Shown here: piece by piece, positions 26,788 to 35,044 of the stretch
Numbering within the stretch: position 1 is the first letter of the stretch
How the letters are laid out: every line of letters begins with the position of its first letter
Origin: Chloroflexota bacterium
Lineage (GTDB): Bacteria; Chloroflexota; Dehalococcoidia; Lucifugimonadales; Lucifugimonadaceae
Direction of reading: 5' to 3'
Length of the DNA stretch: 49,534 nt
Assembly: GCA_018649665.1 (NCBI GenBank)
Contig: JABIHL010000100.1
Coordinates: 1 to 49,534 of the forward strand
Notes under the pieces: generated by a model
Seen by the model: only the letters and a program-made list of their open reading frames with translations
Told to the model about the DNA's origin: nothing
The model's database searches: none
Made by a program: the position numbers and the translations under genes

Positions 26788-27197
26788 CCCAGATCAGCCG
26801 ATTTTATTCTCGAAATCAGCTCAGTTGTCGAAACACCCTCGGTGTAACCAACCGACTGATAAATCCCCATTTCGATTGGGACTTTGTACCAGCGATCCCT
26901 GACAGCAGGGTCGACGTCATCGCCGTGCATGATCAGATCGATATTGTGCTTTTCGATCCAATCCCGGGTTATCTCCAGCGGGGCGTTCGGCACCACTTCA
27001 TCTGCGTAGCGGCAACCCTCGACAGAAGCGATACGTTCTTTCATCGAAAGAATCGGAGTGCGCTTGTAGCTTTCGACTGTTTCATCGGCATGAACGCCAA
27101 CCAACAGGAAATCGCCGTGCGATCTAGCCTGACGAAGAAAGTTCACGTGACCGTAGTGAAAAAGATCGGCCACCATATCGACATAAACGCGTGTAAT
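26784..27197 (-). CDS. Cytidylyltransferase, ethanolamine/choline-phosphate type, probable ATT start
   Basis: Contains the nucleotidyltransferase HxGH motif in VADLFHYGHVNFLRQA, RTPILSMKERIASVEGCRYADEVV, and YTEGVSTTELISRI, which matches the TxGVSTT region of eukaryotic ethanolamine-phosphate cytidylyltransferase. It would make a CDP-activated alcohol-phosphate. The ORF-track ATG (27176) omits the first beta strand. Reading upstream in frame gives ITRVYVDMVADLF, and a Shine-Dalgarno AGAGG (27206-27210) stands eight bases before an ATT codon at 27195-27197. No ATG, GTG or TTG is available between that codon and the upstream stop. Either the rare ATT start is used or the base is a sequencing error for ATG. 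At about 138 residues it is a single-domain enzyme. Confidence 0.83.
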   Translation of the reverse strand: MTRVYVDMVADLFHYGHVNFLRQARSHGDFLLVGVHADETVESYKRTPILSMKERIASVEGCRYADEVVPNAPLEITRDWIEKHNIDLIMHGDDVDPAVRDRWYKVPIEMGIYQSVGYTEGVSTTELISRIKSADLG

Positions 27198-27251
27198 TTC
27201 AGTTACCTCTTCAAAAAGACTAATAAACAGATCAAGACCGGTCAGAGTTAC

Positions 27252-28148
27252 CTATTGGGCAACCAAAGCGTTTGCTCGACCGATTGGGTGTTCGGGATCA
27301 GGCGTATACAAGTACTCGACGTCCGGTTCAAGTTCCTCCAGATAGAGGATTTCTTTTTGGTCGCCAAGCTGCACGGCAACTACGTAGCAAGCTTCTTCAG
27401 GCAATCGGAAGTACACGTAGCCTTCGGAGTTGGTGTTCGTTTTATCAAGCCCGGTCAAAACGGTTGTTGGAGCCAGCGTAACTTCTGCACCTGCCACTAT
27501 TTCGCCATCGAACCCAACAACTTTGATGCTGCCCGTGTGCTGATCTTCGTCACGCTGGTTGGCGAGCCGTAGCGGGTTCTCAGAATCTGAAGCCTGGCTG
27601 TGATCTTCCATTAGATCGAGAACTTCTTGCTCGAATTCGCCTGTCTCTTTTGGCGTCATCCAGTTTTCGCCGTACTTCAGTCGGAAATACTCTTCGGGTG
27701 GATTCGGCACCATGAACGTCGTGCCGAGAAATTCGACTGGTTTCAGATTTTCGTGAAGACTCGCTGGGATTTTGATTACAGGCCACTGATAGATCATGCC
27801 ATCGATGATTCGATAGCACGTCCAGTCCATCTGGATGCCATCTTTCTTCAGATCGACACTGATGTGCAATTCGCTATCGATGACGTCAGCGGAGTAGCCG
27901 TGTTTGCGGAATTCGGCTGCCGCTTCGTTGACGATTTCTTCGGTCAATCCATGAAGACCGATCACCGATCCGATATCAACATCGTCGTCCCACGGAATGA
28001 AGGCTCCATCTCGTACAGCACCCAAACATGTACCATGTCGCAAGAAGAAGGGTAATCCGAGATCGTCGAGAATCTGCTTAGCTTCCTTAAGAAGCACTTC
28101 AGCAATCGACATATCCATCGGTTCGAACAGGGTTGAATTTAGGCCCAC
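27252..28148 (-). CDS. LicD/fukutin-family transferase with C-terminal beta-sandwich
   Basis: The first ~200 residues carry the LicD signature RHGTCLGAVRDGAFIPWDDDVDIG, a nucleotidyltransferase-fold Gly-Thr plus DDDxD metal site. LicD enzymes move phosphocholine (or a related phospho-alcohol) from a CDP donor to a glycan. PPEEYFRLKYGENWMTP is the expected late motif. The last ~85 residues (GSIKVVGFDGEIVAGAEVTLAP to ELEPDVEYLY) resemble a carboxypeptidase-regulatory or transthyretin-like beta-sandwich, unusual for LicD. It is followed after 54 bp by the cytidylyltransferase gene, which would supply the CDP donor. No signal peptide is seen. Confidence 0.86.
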   Translation of the reverse strand: MGLNSTLFEPMDMSIAEVLLKEAKQILDDLGLPFFLRHGTCLGAVRDGAFIPWDDDVDIGSVIGLHGLTEEIVNEAAAEFRKHGYSADVIDSELHISVDLKKDGIQMDWTCYRIIDGMIYQWPVIKIPASLHENLKPVEFLGTTFMVPNPPEEYFRLKYGENWMTPKETGEFEQEVLDLMEDHSQASDSENPLRLANQRDEDQHTGSIKVVGFDGEIVAGAEVTLAPTTVLTGLDKTNTNSEGYVYFRLPEEACYVVAVQLGDQKEILYLEELEPDVEYLYTPDPEHPIGRANALVAQ

Positions 28149-28264
28149 GGATTACCTCCTAAGCGGACAAGCGTGAAACGCACCCGCTGATAGGCAACGG
28201 TTGAAGATGAGTTGCCCATCATACAGAGATAACGAACGACTATTGGTTTCCTAACCAGCAGCCG

Positions 28265-28280
28265 TCTGCACATTTGCAGA
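28265..28280. promoter_or_regulatory. TCTGCA-CATT-TGCAGA inverted repeat between licD-like and aminotransferase genes
   Basis: Perfect 6-bp arms with a 4-base spacer in the 242-bp divergent intergenic region, 117 bp from the LicD start and 111 bp from the aminotransferase start. The central position would allow one regulator to control both directions. Confidence 0.35.
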
Positions 28281-28390
28281 AAACTCTCTGTGAGTTCGAA
28301 TCTTCTAGATGACACACGATAAGTACCGTGCTGGTGGTTAACTGCCCATACAGAAGGCAATGAAACCGCTCGAAACCGCATCTACAACTA

Positions 28391-29593
28391 GTGATCAGGA
28401 ACTCATTGTTAACTCGCCTCAGCCCTATAAATATTTCACCAATCGAACAAGAATTTCTGAACAAAATTGAACAACTAAGCGCTCGATCAGGGTCGCACTC
28501 ACCCAGCCTCGGAACGATGCAACAGGCGATTCCTGAAATTGAAGTTGATATCGACGCCTGTTATCTCTCGAACCCGCTAGCAACCGACCTATTTTGGTCA
28601 TATTTCAATGCTGACGTGCTTGCCGATCCACAGCTATTCAAGCGGATGCTTGAAGCTTACCCATCGCAAAACAATGCAATCGCCGAACGACTTTCAGTGG
28701 CCATCGGTGTCGATGCAAATAGCCTGTTCATCGCAAATGGCGCGACCGAAGCCATTCAGGCAGTTATTCACAATTTCTCTTTGCACATTCACATCAACAC
28801 GCCAACCTTTTCGCCTTATTACGAATTTGCAGGGCCAGATACTCAGGTCACAGAGTTCCGACTCGACCCGGCAAACAATTTCGCAGTCGACCCTCAGCAG
28901 TATGTGGAATCAGTTCTACAGAGCGGCGCCGATACCGCTGTTTTAATTTCACCGAATAATCCTGATGGGCACCTGGTATCGGACTCAGATCTCGAATGGA
29001 TTCTTTCGAAACTAACCACGCTTCGAACGATCATCGTTGATGAGAGTTTTATCCATTTTGCTGACAGATCGACACCGGCCGGTGAATTGCCGACACTCAC
29101 AGGAATTACGGGTAGGTTCGACAACGTCACCGTAGTGAAGAGCATGTCGAAGGATTTCGGAATCGCTGGCATTCGAGCCGGTTACGCAATCATGCCGCCA
29201 GAACGAGTGAGTCAGCTCCTCGAACACGGGTATTTGTGGAACACCAGCGGTATGGCTGAGTACTTCTTCTCGTTGTTTGATCGTCCAGAGTTTTCGACGC
29301 AGTATCTACAAGAGTTGTCGAACTACAAAGGCTTCATAAACAAGTTCACAACTTCGACTGCCAAGTTCGATTTCGTTCAGGCTTTTGATACCAGTGCGAA
29401 CTTCCAACTAATGAAAATGCCAGAGCACGTATCTGCCGAAATTGCTGCTGCGCTTCTGTTGCTTAGACACGGCGTTTATGTTCGAAGCTGCGGCGACAAA
29501 ATCGGTCTCGATGGCGAGTATTTGCGAGTGGCAATTCGAACCGAGGCTGAGAACATTAAGGTCGCAAGAGCTATAGCCGACATTCTTGGTTAG
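28391..29593 (+). CDS. PLP-dependent class I/II aminotransferase, HisC/CobD-like
   Basis: A 400-residue fold-type I PLP enzyme. ANGATEAIQAVIHNF is the PLP-phosphate helix, LISPNNPDGHLV holds the conserved Asn, TIIVDESFIHF the Asp, and TVVKSMSKDFGIAGIRAGY the lysine (SMSKDFG) and the following GIRAGY motif. It resembles histidinol-phosphate aminotransferase and threonine-phosphate decarboxylase. The GTG start at 28391 keeps an N-terminal EQEFLNKIEQL helix; an internal ATG at 28517 would still keep the core. It is divergent from the LicD operon, so it may make the amino group of the CDP-activated compound. It ends before a strong terminator. Confidence 0.87.
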   Translation: MIRNSLLTRLSPINISPIEQEFLNKIEQLSARSGSHSPSLGTMQQAIPEIEVDIDACYLSNPLATDLFWSYFNADVLADPQLFKRMLEAYPSQNNAIAERLSVAIGVDANSLFIANGATEAIQAVIHNFSLHIHINTPTFSPYYEFAGPDTQVTEFRLDPANNFAVDPQQYVESVLQSGADTAVLISPNNPDGHLVSDSDLEWILSKLTTLRTIIVDESFIHFADRSTPAGELPTLTGITGRFDNVTVVKSMSKDFGIAGIRAGYAIMPPERVSQLLEHGYLWNTSGMAEYFFSLFDRPEFSTQYLQELSNYKGFINKFTTSTAKFDFVQAFDTSANFQLMKMPEHVSAEIAAALLLLRHGVYVRSCGDKIGLDGEYLRVAIRTEAENIKVARAIADILG

Positions 29594-29635
29594 TCAGAAG
29601 TAGCCCTACCTCCTAACTAAATTCGAAGCTAAACA

Positions 29636-29678
29636 AATTGGCCGAATCGGAAAATTCCGATTCGGCCAATTTTTATTT
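29636..29678 (+). terminator. Strong rho-independent terminator after the aminotransferase gene
   Basis: AATTGGCCGAATCGG and CCGATTCGGCCAATT form a perfect 15-bp stem with an AAAATT loop, followed by TTTATTT. It isolates the aminotransferase transcript from the nitrate reductase operon. Confidence 0.92.
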
Positions 29679-29976
29679 AGCTCAGGTAGAAGACAAACTA
29701 GCCTGATTGCCGTTCGCGAAATACGAACCAAATCAATGTGGGCAACCCGAACTCACAGACGCTGTTTTCAGGAGTTACTGCAATCGTTCTAAATAGTGTT
29801 TACGGTTAGCGGTGTTAATACTGGCAAACATTTACGATATCGACCAACACGAGCTTGCGAAGAATATTTACACGATCCTCACTGCAACCTCTTCCGTGTT
29901 CATCAGGGGACATTGTAAAAATAATCACAAGCGCTAAGTGGCTGGACTCAAAAAAGTAATTTTAATAGGACGTGTT
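29679..29976 (+). promoter_or_regulatory. Upstream region of the nap-like operon, no gene seen
   Basis: About 300 bases with no convincing reading frame. It must hold the napA promoter. It contains a TTCGCGAA palindrome (29713-29720) inside GTTCG-N7-CGAAC, and a CGATATCG palindrome near 29840. I saw no FNR-type TTGAT-N4-ATCAA site and no copy of the TACGCAT heptamer found upstream of the response regulator. AGGA six bases before the ATG at 29977 is the ribosome site. Confidence 0.4.
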
Positions 29977-32391
29977 ATGGAACAAGTTACCCGTCGGAAC
30001 TTCATAAAGTTTTCCTCGGCTGCAGTTGTCGCAACTGCAAGCACCGGGTTGCTATCGAACGTCACGCGGGGTGACGTTGCAGAAGAGGGTGTTGAAGAGA
30101 TTGAAGGTCTTGAGTGGAATAAGATTCCGTGTCGTTTCTGCGGCACGGGTTGCAGCACTCTAGTCGGAACCAAGGACGGCAAGATTGAATCCGTCAAAGG
30201 CGATCCAGAATCTCCAGTCAACAGAGGCCTTCTTTGTGTGAAGGGGTATGGCCTGCTCAAGATCCAGAACGGATCTGACCGCCTGACCGATCCTCTAATT
30301 CTCGCCACTTCAAAATCTGACCCTGAACCCAAGTACCGTAAAGCGTCTTGGAGTGAGGCTCTAAACCTAGTCGCCGAAAAGATGGCTGCTGCGAAAGCAG
30401 AACACGGTCCAAGCTCGGTCGCTATGTTCGGGTCTGGTCAGTGGACCATCTGGGAAGGCTACGCCGCCTCCAAGCTGTGGAAGGGCGGCATCCAATCGAA
30501 CAGCATCGAGCCAAACGCTCGACACTGTATGGCGAGTGCGGTTGCGGGATTCGCAACGACATTCGGCATGGATGAGCCAATGGGCTGTTACGACGACTTC
30601 GAGCACGCCAATGCGTTTGTGCTCTGGGGTTCGAACATGGCCGAGATGCACCCAATGCTCTGGGCTCGCATCACCCAGCGTCGATTAGTTGAAACATCTA
30701 CCAAGATCATCAACATGACCGTTGCCAGCAACCGTACTGGTGAGATGGCTGATCAAGAAATCATTTTTGAACCGCAATCCGATCTTGCGATTGCAAACGG
30801 TATTGCCAACCAGATCATTCTGCGTGGCAATGTAAACCACGAATTCCTAAACAAGCACGCTGTGTTCAAGAAGGGCAAGCTCGATATCGGATATGGACTC
30901 GAAGATAACTTCAAGTTCGCTGAAGAAGCATCGGCAGTTACGTTCGAGGAATACGCAGAATTCGTATCTGAGTACACACCTGAAGTCGTTCAAGAAATCA
31001 GTGGAATTACTCCACAAGAGCTCAGCGACCTAACCGACGTTTACGCCGACCCTAACGTCAAAGTGATGTCGTTGTGGACTATGGGCGTGAACCAACACAC
31101 CCGTGGTACGTGGATGAACAACCTCATCTACAACATCCACCTTCTTGTGGGCAAGATTTCAACGCCTGGCAACAGTCCGTTCTCACTGACTGGACAGCCA
31201 AGTGCGTGTGGAACAGCCCGTGAAGTTGGAACGTTCACACACCGCCTACCTGCCGATCTGGTTGTAGCTAATCCTGAGCACCGAAAATTTGCTGAGGAAA
31301 TATGGAACATTCCAGAAGGAACGATTCCTGCCGCACCTTCCTATCACGCAGTCGAAATGGTTCGAGCTATCGATCGTGGAGAAGTTAAATTCTTCTGGTC
31401 GCAGGTTTCTAACCCGTTCCAAGACTTCGCCAACCTGAACCGATATGTTGACGCCGTAAAACGTGAAGATTGTTTCGTTGTTGCATCCGATGTGTACCCA
31501 ACGAAAACAACTGAACTAGCCGATGTGATTCTTCCGACCGCTATGTGGTCTGAGAAGGAAGGTGCATTTGGCAACAGTGAACGTCGTACGCATTTCTGGA
31601 AGCAGCTCACTCACGCTCCTGGTCAGGCGAAGTCTGACTTATGGCAGCTGATCGAAGTTGCTAAGCGACTCGGTTTGGGCAATTTGTTCGATTACTCAGC
31701 GAGTGAATACCCGCTGAACGAAGGTCAGTTGCACTCTGATGCTTCCGTAGAAGCCGGCTTCTATATGGAGAAGGCCCTCTGGGAAGAGTACCGAAAGTTC
31801 GGTCTCGGTCACGCTCACGATCTAGCTCCGTTTGAGCTCTACCACCAGACTCGTGGTCTTCGATGGCCAGTGGTTGATGGTGAAGAGACCAAGTGGCGCT
31901 ACAACGAAGAGTACGACCCATACGTTCCAGAAGGTGAAGGTTTCAGGTTCTACGGAAACGATGCCAAAACCGATGGTAAAGCCATCATATGGCTGAGAGC
32001 CTACGAGCCGCCACCTGAGGTTCCAGATATCGAATACCCGATGTGGTTGATGACCGGTCGTGTACTTGAACACTGGCACAGCGGAACGATGACAAAACGG
32101 GTTCCAAGTTTGTGGAAAGCGTACCCACACGCCACCGCGAACATTCACCCGAGAGATGCCATCAAGATGGATGTCGAACACGGCGAGAAGATCAGGGTCA
32201 CGTCACGACGTGGCAGCTGTGAAGTCACTGTCGATATCGGAGGTCGTGTAAAGCCGCCTCAGGGCATGGTCTACGTACCGTGGTTCGATGAAGACGTAAT
32301 GATCAACAACGTAACGCTTGATGCTTACTGTCCGATATCGAAACAGACTGACTACAAAAAGTGCGCAGTAAAAATCGAGAAGTTGTCATGA
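29977..32391 (+). CDS. napA: Periplasmic-type nitrate reductase catalytic subunit NapA
   Basis: About 804 residues from MEQVTRRNFIKFSSAAVVAT, a Tat signal with the TRRNFIK motif; this start has AGGA six bases upstream and is preferred to 29938. CRFCGTGC (Cys52, 55, 59) plus LLCVKG form the 4Fe-4S site. EPNARHCMASAVAGF supplies the molybdenum-ligand Cys (about residue 184), followed by DEPMGCYDDFEHANAFVLWGS and MAEMHPMLWARI. The C-terminus HWHSGTMTKRVP, VYVPWFDED and PISKQTDYKKCAVKI is NapA-specific. It reduces nitrate to nitrite outside the membrane using bis-MGD. Its stop overlaps the napB start (ATGA). No napD, napF, napC or napGH is present in the window. Confidence 0.95.
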   Translation: MEQVTRRNFIKFSSAAVVATASTGLLSNVTRGDVAEEGVEEIEGLEWNKIPCRFCGTGCSTLVGTKDGKIESVKGDPESPVNRGLLCVKGYGLLKIQNGSDRLTDPLILATSKSDPEPKYRKASWSEALNLVAEKMAAAKAEHGPSSVAMFGSGQWTIWEGYAASKLWKGGIQSNSIEPNARHCMASAVAGFATTFGMDEPMGCYDDFEHANAFVLWGSNMAEMHPMLWARITQRRLVETSTKIINMTVASNRTGEMADQEIIFEPQSDLAIANGIANQIILRGNVNHEFLNKHAVFKKGKLDIGYGLEDNFKFAEEASAVTFEEYAEFVSEYTPEVVQEISGITPQELSDLTDVYADPNVKVMSLWTMGVNQHTRGTWMNNLIYNIHLLVGKISTPGNSPFSLTGQPSACGTAREVGTFTHRLPADLVVANPEHRKFAEEIWNIPEGTIPAAPSYHAVEMVRAIDRGEVKFFWSQVSNPFQDFANLNRYVDAVKREDCFVVASDVYPTKTTELADVILPTAMWSEKEGAFGNSERRTHFWKQLTHAPGQAKSDLWQLIEVAKRLGLGNLFDYSASEYPLNEGQLHSDASVEAGFYMEKALWEEYRKFGLGHAHDLAPFELYHQTRGLRWPVVDGEETKWRYNEEYDPYVPEGEGFRFYGNDAKTDGKAIIWLRAYEPPPEVPDIEYPMWLMTGRVLEHWHSGTMTKRVPSLWKAYPHATANIHPRDAIKMDVEHGEKIRVTSRRGSCEVTVDIGGRVKPPQGMVYVPWFDEDVMINNVTLDAYCPISKQTDYKKCAVKIEKLS

Positions 32392-33026
32392 AGAATTTCT
32401 CAGTTACGCCAACGGCCAAAACACTCGCTATTGGGTTCTCGCTCTTAGCTTTGGTAATGGTTGCCTGTACTTCGGCGGATGAACCGGACCCGACTGCAAC
32501 GTCGCCGGCTCCTGCTGCAACACAAGCGCCTGCACCAACAGCGACGCCTGAACCTCCTACGGGTGGAGATACGCCTCTTGCACCGACAGAAACTCCTGTT
32601 GTAGTTGAAGAGCCCACAAAGGCTCCCGACCCAACAGTTGCTCCTGTCGCTACAACGGCACCTACGGCTATTCCGGACGATCCTTTCGTGATCCTGAAAT
32701 CGATCATCGCTGAAGAGGCATTGCCTAACAACTACACAGAAGTGGCGCCTGGCGATGGTGAGCTACTCGAACGTCTCTTCCCTGACGCACCGCCATACGC
32801 GCCGCACAAGGTAAGCGATATTCGAATAACGACCAAGAGCAATAAGTGTGTGACTTGTCATGAGGGTGGATTCTCAGCGGGCGGAAGCGTCGCAACGGGT
32901 ATTCCTTTGAGTCACTACACAGATCAGTACACTCTGGATGTGTCTAACGATCTGGACCCACGGCGATACATGTGTACCTCGTGTCACGTACCGCAGGTCA
33001 CCGACCCACTTCCGTGGGCTGAATAA
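32388..33026 (+). CDS. napB: NapB-like dihaem cytochrome c, probable lipoprotein with Pro/Thr linker
   Basis: About 212 residues from the ATG overlapping the napA stop. A hydrophobic N-terminal segment ends in ALVMVACTSADE, a lipobox-like site. A ~70-residue Pro/Thr/Ala/Glu linker (TPEPPTGG, APTETPVV) follows, then a C-terminal NapB domain with haem motifs CVTCH and CTSCHVPQ, plus PPYAPHKV and IPLSHY, both NapB landmarks. NapB passes electrons to NapA. Classical NapB is a soluble periplasmic protein of about 150 residues with a cleaved signal, so the anchor and linker are the unusual part; they suggest tethering to the outer face of a single membrane. Confidence 0.88.
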   Translation: MKNFSVTPTAKTLAIGFSLLALVMVACTSADEPDPTATSPAPAATQAPAPTATPEPPTGGDTPLAPTETPVVVEEPTKAPDPTVAPVATTAPTAIPDDPFVILKSIIAEEALPNNYTEVAPGDGELLERLFPDAPPYAPHKVSDIRITTKSNKCVTCHEGGFSAGGSVATGIPLSHYTDQYTLDVSNDLDPRRYMCTSCHVPQVTDPLPWAE

Positions 33027-33043
33027 AGTACCGAAACTAAGTT

Positions 33044-33071
33044 GAGCCGCACTCTTTGAGTGCGGCTCTTT
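33044..33071 (+). terminator. Hairpin terminator of the napAB operon
   Basis: GAGCCGCACTC-TTT-GAGTGCGGCTC is a perfect 11-bp stem with a 3-base loop, followed by TTTCG. It lies 18 bp after the napB stop. Confidence 0.85.
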
Positions 33072-33194
33072 CGCGCCCGGAATAAACCCAGTATCACCGC
33101 GAACTCCTCACAACCTCGAGTCGTATCCACATGTCCAGACAAATAGCATCCACCACGGTGCAGTGCGGTGAAATCGAGATAGGTTGCTCGAATA

Positions 33195-35033
33195 ATGGTC
33201 AATACGAAGAGCAGGCGAAAACTAGGACTCCAACGGCGAATCATGATCTACGCCGCCGTAGGTTTGGGCATTCTTTTCACATCGTGGGGTGTCATAAGCC
33301 GTACGAGTATCGATCAAGTATCAGCCCTGCTGCTTGAGGAACGACTCGCTACGGCGCAATCGGTTTCAGCTGCGTTTAGTGGAGAACTTCACCACATGCG
33401 AAATGATCTGGCTGAGGATCTGGAGGATATTGCTCTACCTGGATCTGATCACGACCAGATAGTCCAAGATTCTTTCACCCATCTCGACGCTGTCGATGAA
33501 TTTACTTACTTCAAAATCAAAGGGATCATCGCCATTGACGAGCAAGGAGAAGTAAACGCTATCGCCCCAAACTCGTTTTCGTTCGAACAGGTACAGAATG
33601 TTGCATCGGGCGATATTTGGCCGTTGGATCCCTTCACTACGTTTATTTCGCACAGCGACTCGGTGACGATCGTAGTGTCGATACCAATTGTCGACTCACA
33701 AGGGAATCATGTTGGAAGCGCCCATGCGTTTATCGATGCGATAGGTTCTGCGTCTCCGTTGGTTGGTTTTCTTCCCTCAGACGAGATTCAGGACTCTACG
33801 TCTGGCAGCCCTGACTATCATCTAGAGGTAATCAACGAAAACGGACTGACGATCCTCGGCATAGGGCCTGATTTACATGATGATGTCGGTGAGCCTACTA
33901 CTCACTGGGATCAGGTGAGCGATGTGGTTACAAACGGTTCTCAAGCAGTTGTAAATGGGGAAGATTCCGACGGTTCAACCGCACTAGCAGTCGTTCCGAT
34001 CATTGGCACCAGAATGTACTTACTGGCGATGCGCGAAAACGATTTATCGATAAGTGCGCCAGCTCGTCTTCAGGATTTATTCATTTTCATTGGTGTAATT
34101 GGGTTTGCGGGTGCAATGTTGGTAGTTGCGTTCACGACAAGACGAGTTGTTCGCCCAACTTCTGAGTTGACCATTGCAGCAGAGAGAATGGCTGGTGGAG
34201 ATCTATCATCACCGGTTTCCGTATGGGCTCAAGATGAAATCGGAAATCTTGCCGAAAGCATTGAATCAATGCGCGTCCAGCTCGCCCATGCTAGTGAACA
34301 GTCCCTCAGATCCAATCACGAACTTGAAAAAAATGTTGCTGTTCGAACAGAGCAACTCCGAATAGCTCTTGGGCAGGTGATTTCAGCTCAAGAGGCAGAA
34401 CGTAAGCGGGTCGCTAGGGATCTACACGATGTTATTGCTCAAGAAATCGTTATTCTCGCTCGTAAGTTAGAACTGGCGCGTCTGAAACTTGAATCGGATG
34501 AACTTGAATCAAGTGATCTCGATGAGTTAATTGGTCTCGCGAGAACGAGCCTAGATTCAACCAGAGAAATATCGAGAGCATTGAGACCTTCAATGATTGA
34601 TGATCTCGGACTAATACCTGCACTAAGCTGGGCAGCGAACGAATTAGAAAAGCGTTCTGGGATCGAAGTCCAAATAGATTTACCGGCCACTAAGCCAGAC
34701 ATCTCTGATGAACAAACATTGCTTTTGTTCAGGGCTGCTCAAGAGGCGTTTGCCAATATTGATCGACATTCAAAAGCCACTCAGGCATCTATCTCACTTA
34801 CCCAAATCGGCAAAATCGTACAGATGCAAATCCGTGACAATGGCGAAGGGTTCGAAATGCCAAGTTCCATGCGTGAACTGGCGATGAATGGTCATCTTGG
34901 ATTAATAGGAATGCTTGAGCGAGTTGAATTGGTAGGCGGTGAATTGAAAATCGAATCTTCAAAAAAGCAATCGCCTAACAGGTTCACTACCACCGTCACT
35001 GCGAGTATTCCCGTTACATCGTCCCTTAGCTAA
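33195..35033 (+). CDS. NarX/DegS-type sensor histidine kinase (HisKA_3) with extracytoplasmic sensor domain
   Basis: A 612-residue membrane kinase. Helix 1 lies around residues 17-36 and helix 2 around 292-312. Between them is a ~250-residue extracytoplasmic domain that looks like a double Cache/PAS sensor (GIIAIDEQGEVNAI, YHLEVINENGLTILGI). A HAMP region follows (RVVRPTSELTIAAERMAGGD), then a coiled coil. QEAERKRVARDLHDVIAQE holds the phospho-accepting His (about 411) of the HisKA_3 type, and FRAAQEAFANIDRHSKA and IRDNGEGF form the ATPase. Such kinases pair with NarL-type regulators; the one at 35045 is the obvious partner although it is encoded on the opposite strand. The nap neighbours suggest sensing of nitrate or nitrite. 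Confidence 0.92.
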   Translation: MVNTKSRRKLGLQRRIMIYAAVGLGILFTSWGVISRTSIDQVSALLLEERLATAQSVSAAFSGELHHMRNDLAEDLEDIALPGSDHDQIVQDSFTHLDAVDEFTYFKIKGIIAIDEQGEVNAIAPNSFSFEQVQNVASGDIWPLDPFTTFISHSDSVTIVVSIPIVDSQGNHVGSAHAFIDAIGSASPLVGFLPSDEIQDSTSGSPDYHLEVINENGLTILGIGPDLHDDVGEPTTHWDQVSDVVTNGSQAVVNGEDSDGSTALAVVPIIGTRMYLLAMRENDLSISAPARLQDLFIFIGVIGFAGAMLVVAFTTRRVVRPTSELTIAAERMAGGDLSSPVSVWAQDEIGNLAESIESMRVQLAHASEQSLRSNHELEKNVAVRTEQLRIALGQVISAQEAERKRVARDLHDVIAQEIVILARKLELARLKLESDELESSDLDELIGLARTSLDSTREISRALRPSMIDDLGLIPALSWAANELEKRSGIEVQIDLPATKPDISDEQTLLLFRAAQEAFANIDRHSKATQASISLTQIGKIVQMQIRDNGEGFEMPSSMRELAMNGHLGLIGMLERVELVGGELKIESSKKQSPNRFTTTVTASIPVTSSLS

Positions 35034-35044
35034 ACGCATATCGG

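Noticed and set aside
28280-28300. GTTCGAATC resembling a tRNA T-loop
   Set aside because: The flanking bases do not pair into a T-stem and no acceptor or anticodon arm could be drawn.
29679-29976. FNR-type or NarL-type site before napA
   Set aside because: No TTGAT-N4-ATCAA and no paired TACYYMT heptamers were found by eye; only short palindromes are present.
33131-33337. 68-residue plus-strand ORF overlapping the kinase start
   Set aside because: It overlaps the kinase reading frame, has no recognisable motif, and the kinase helix explains the sequence.
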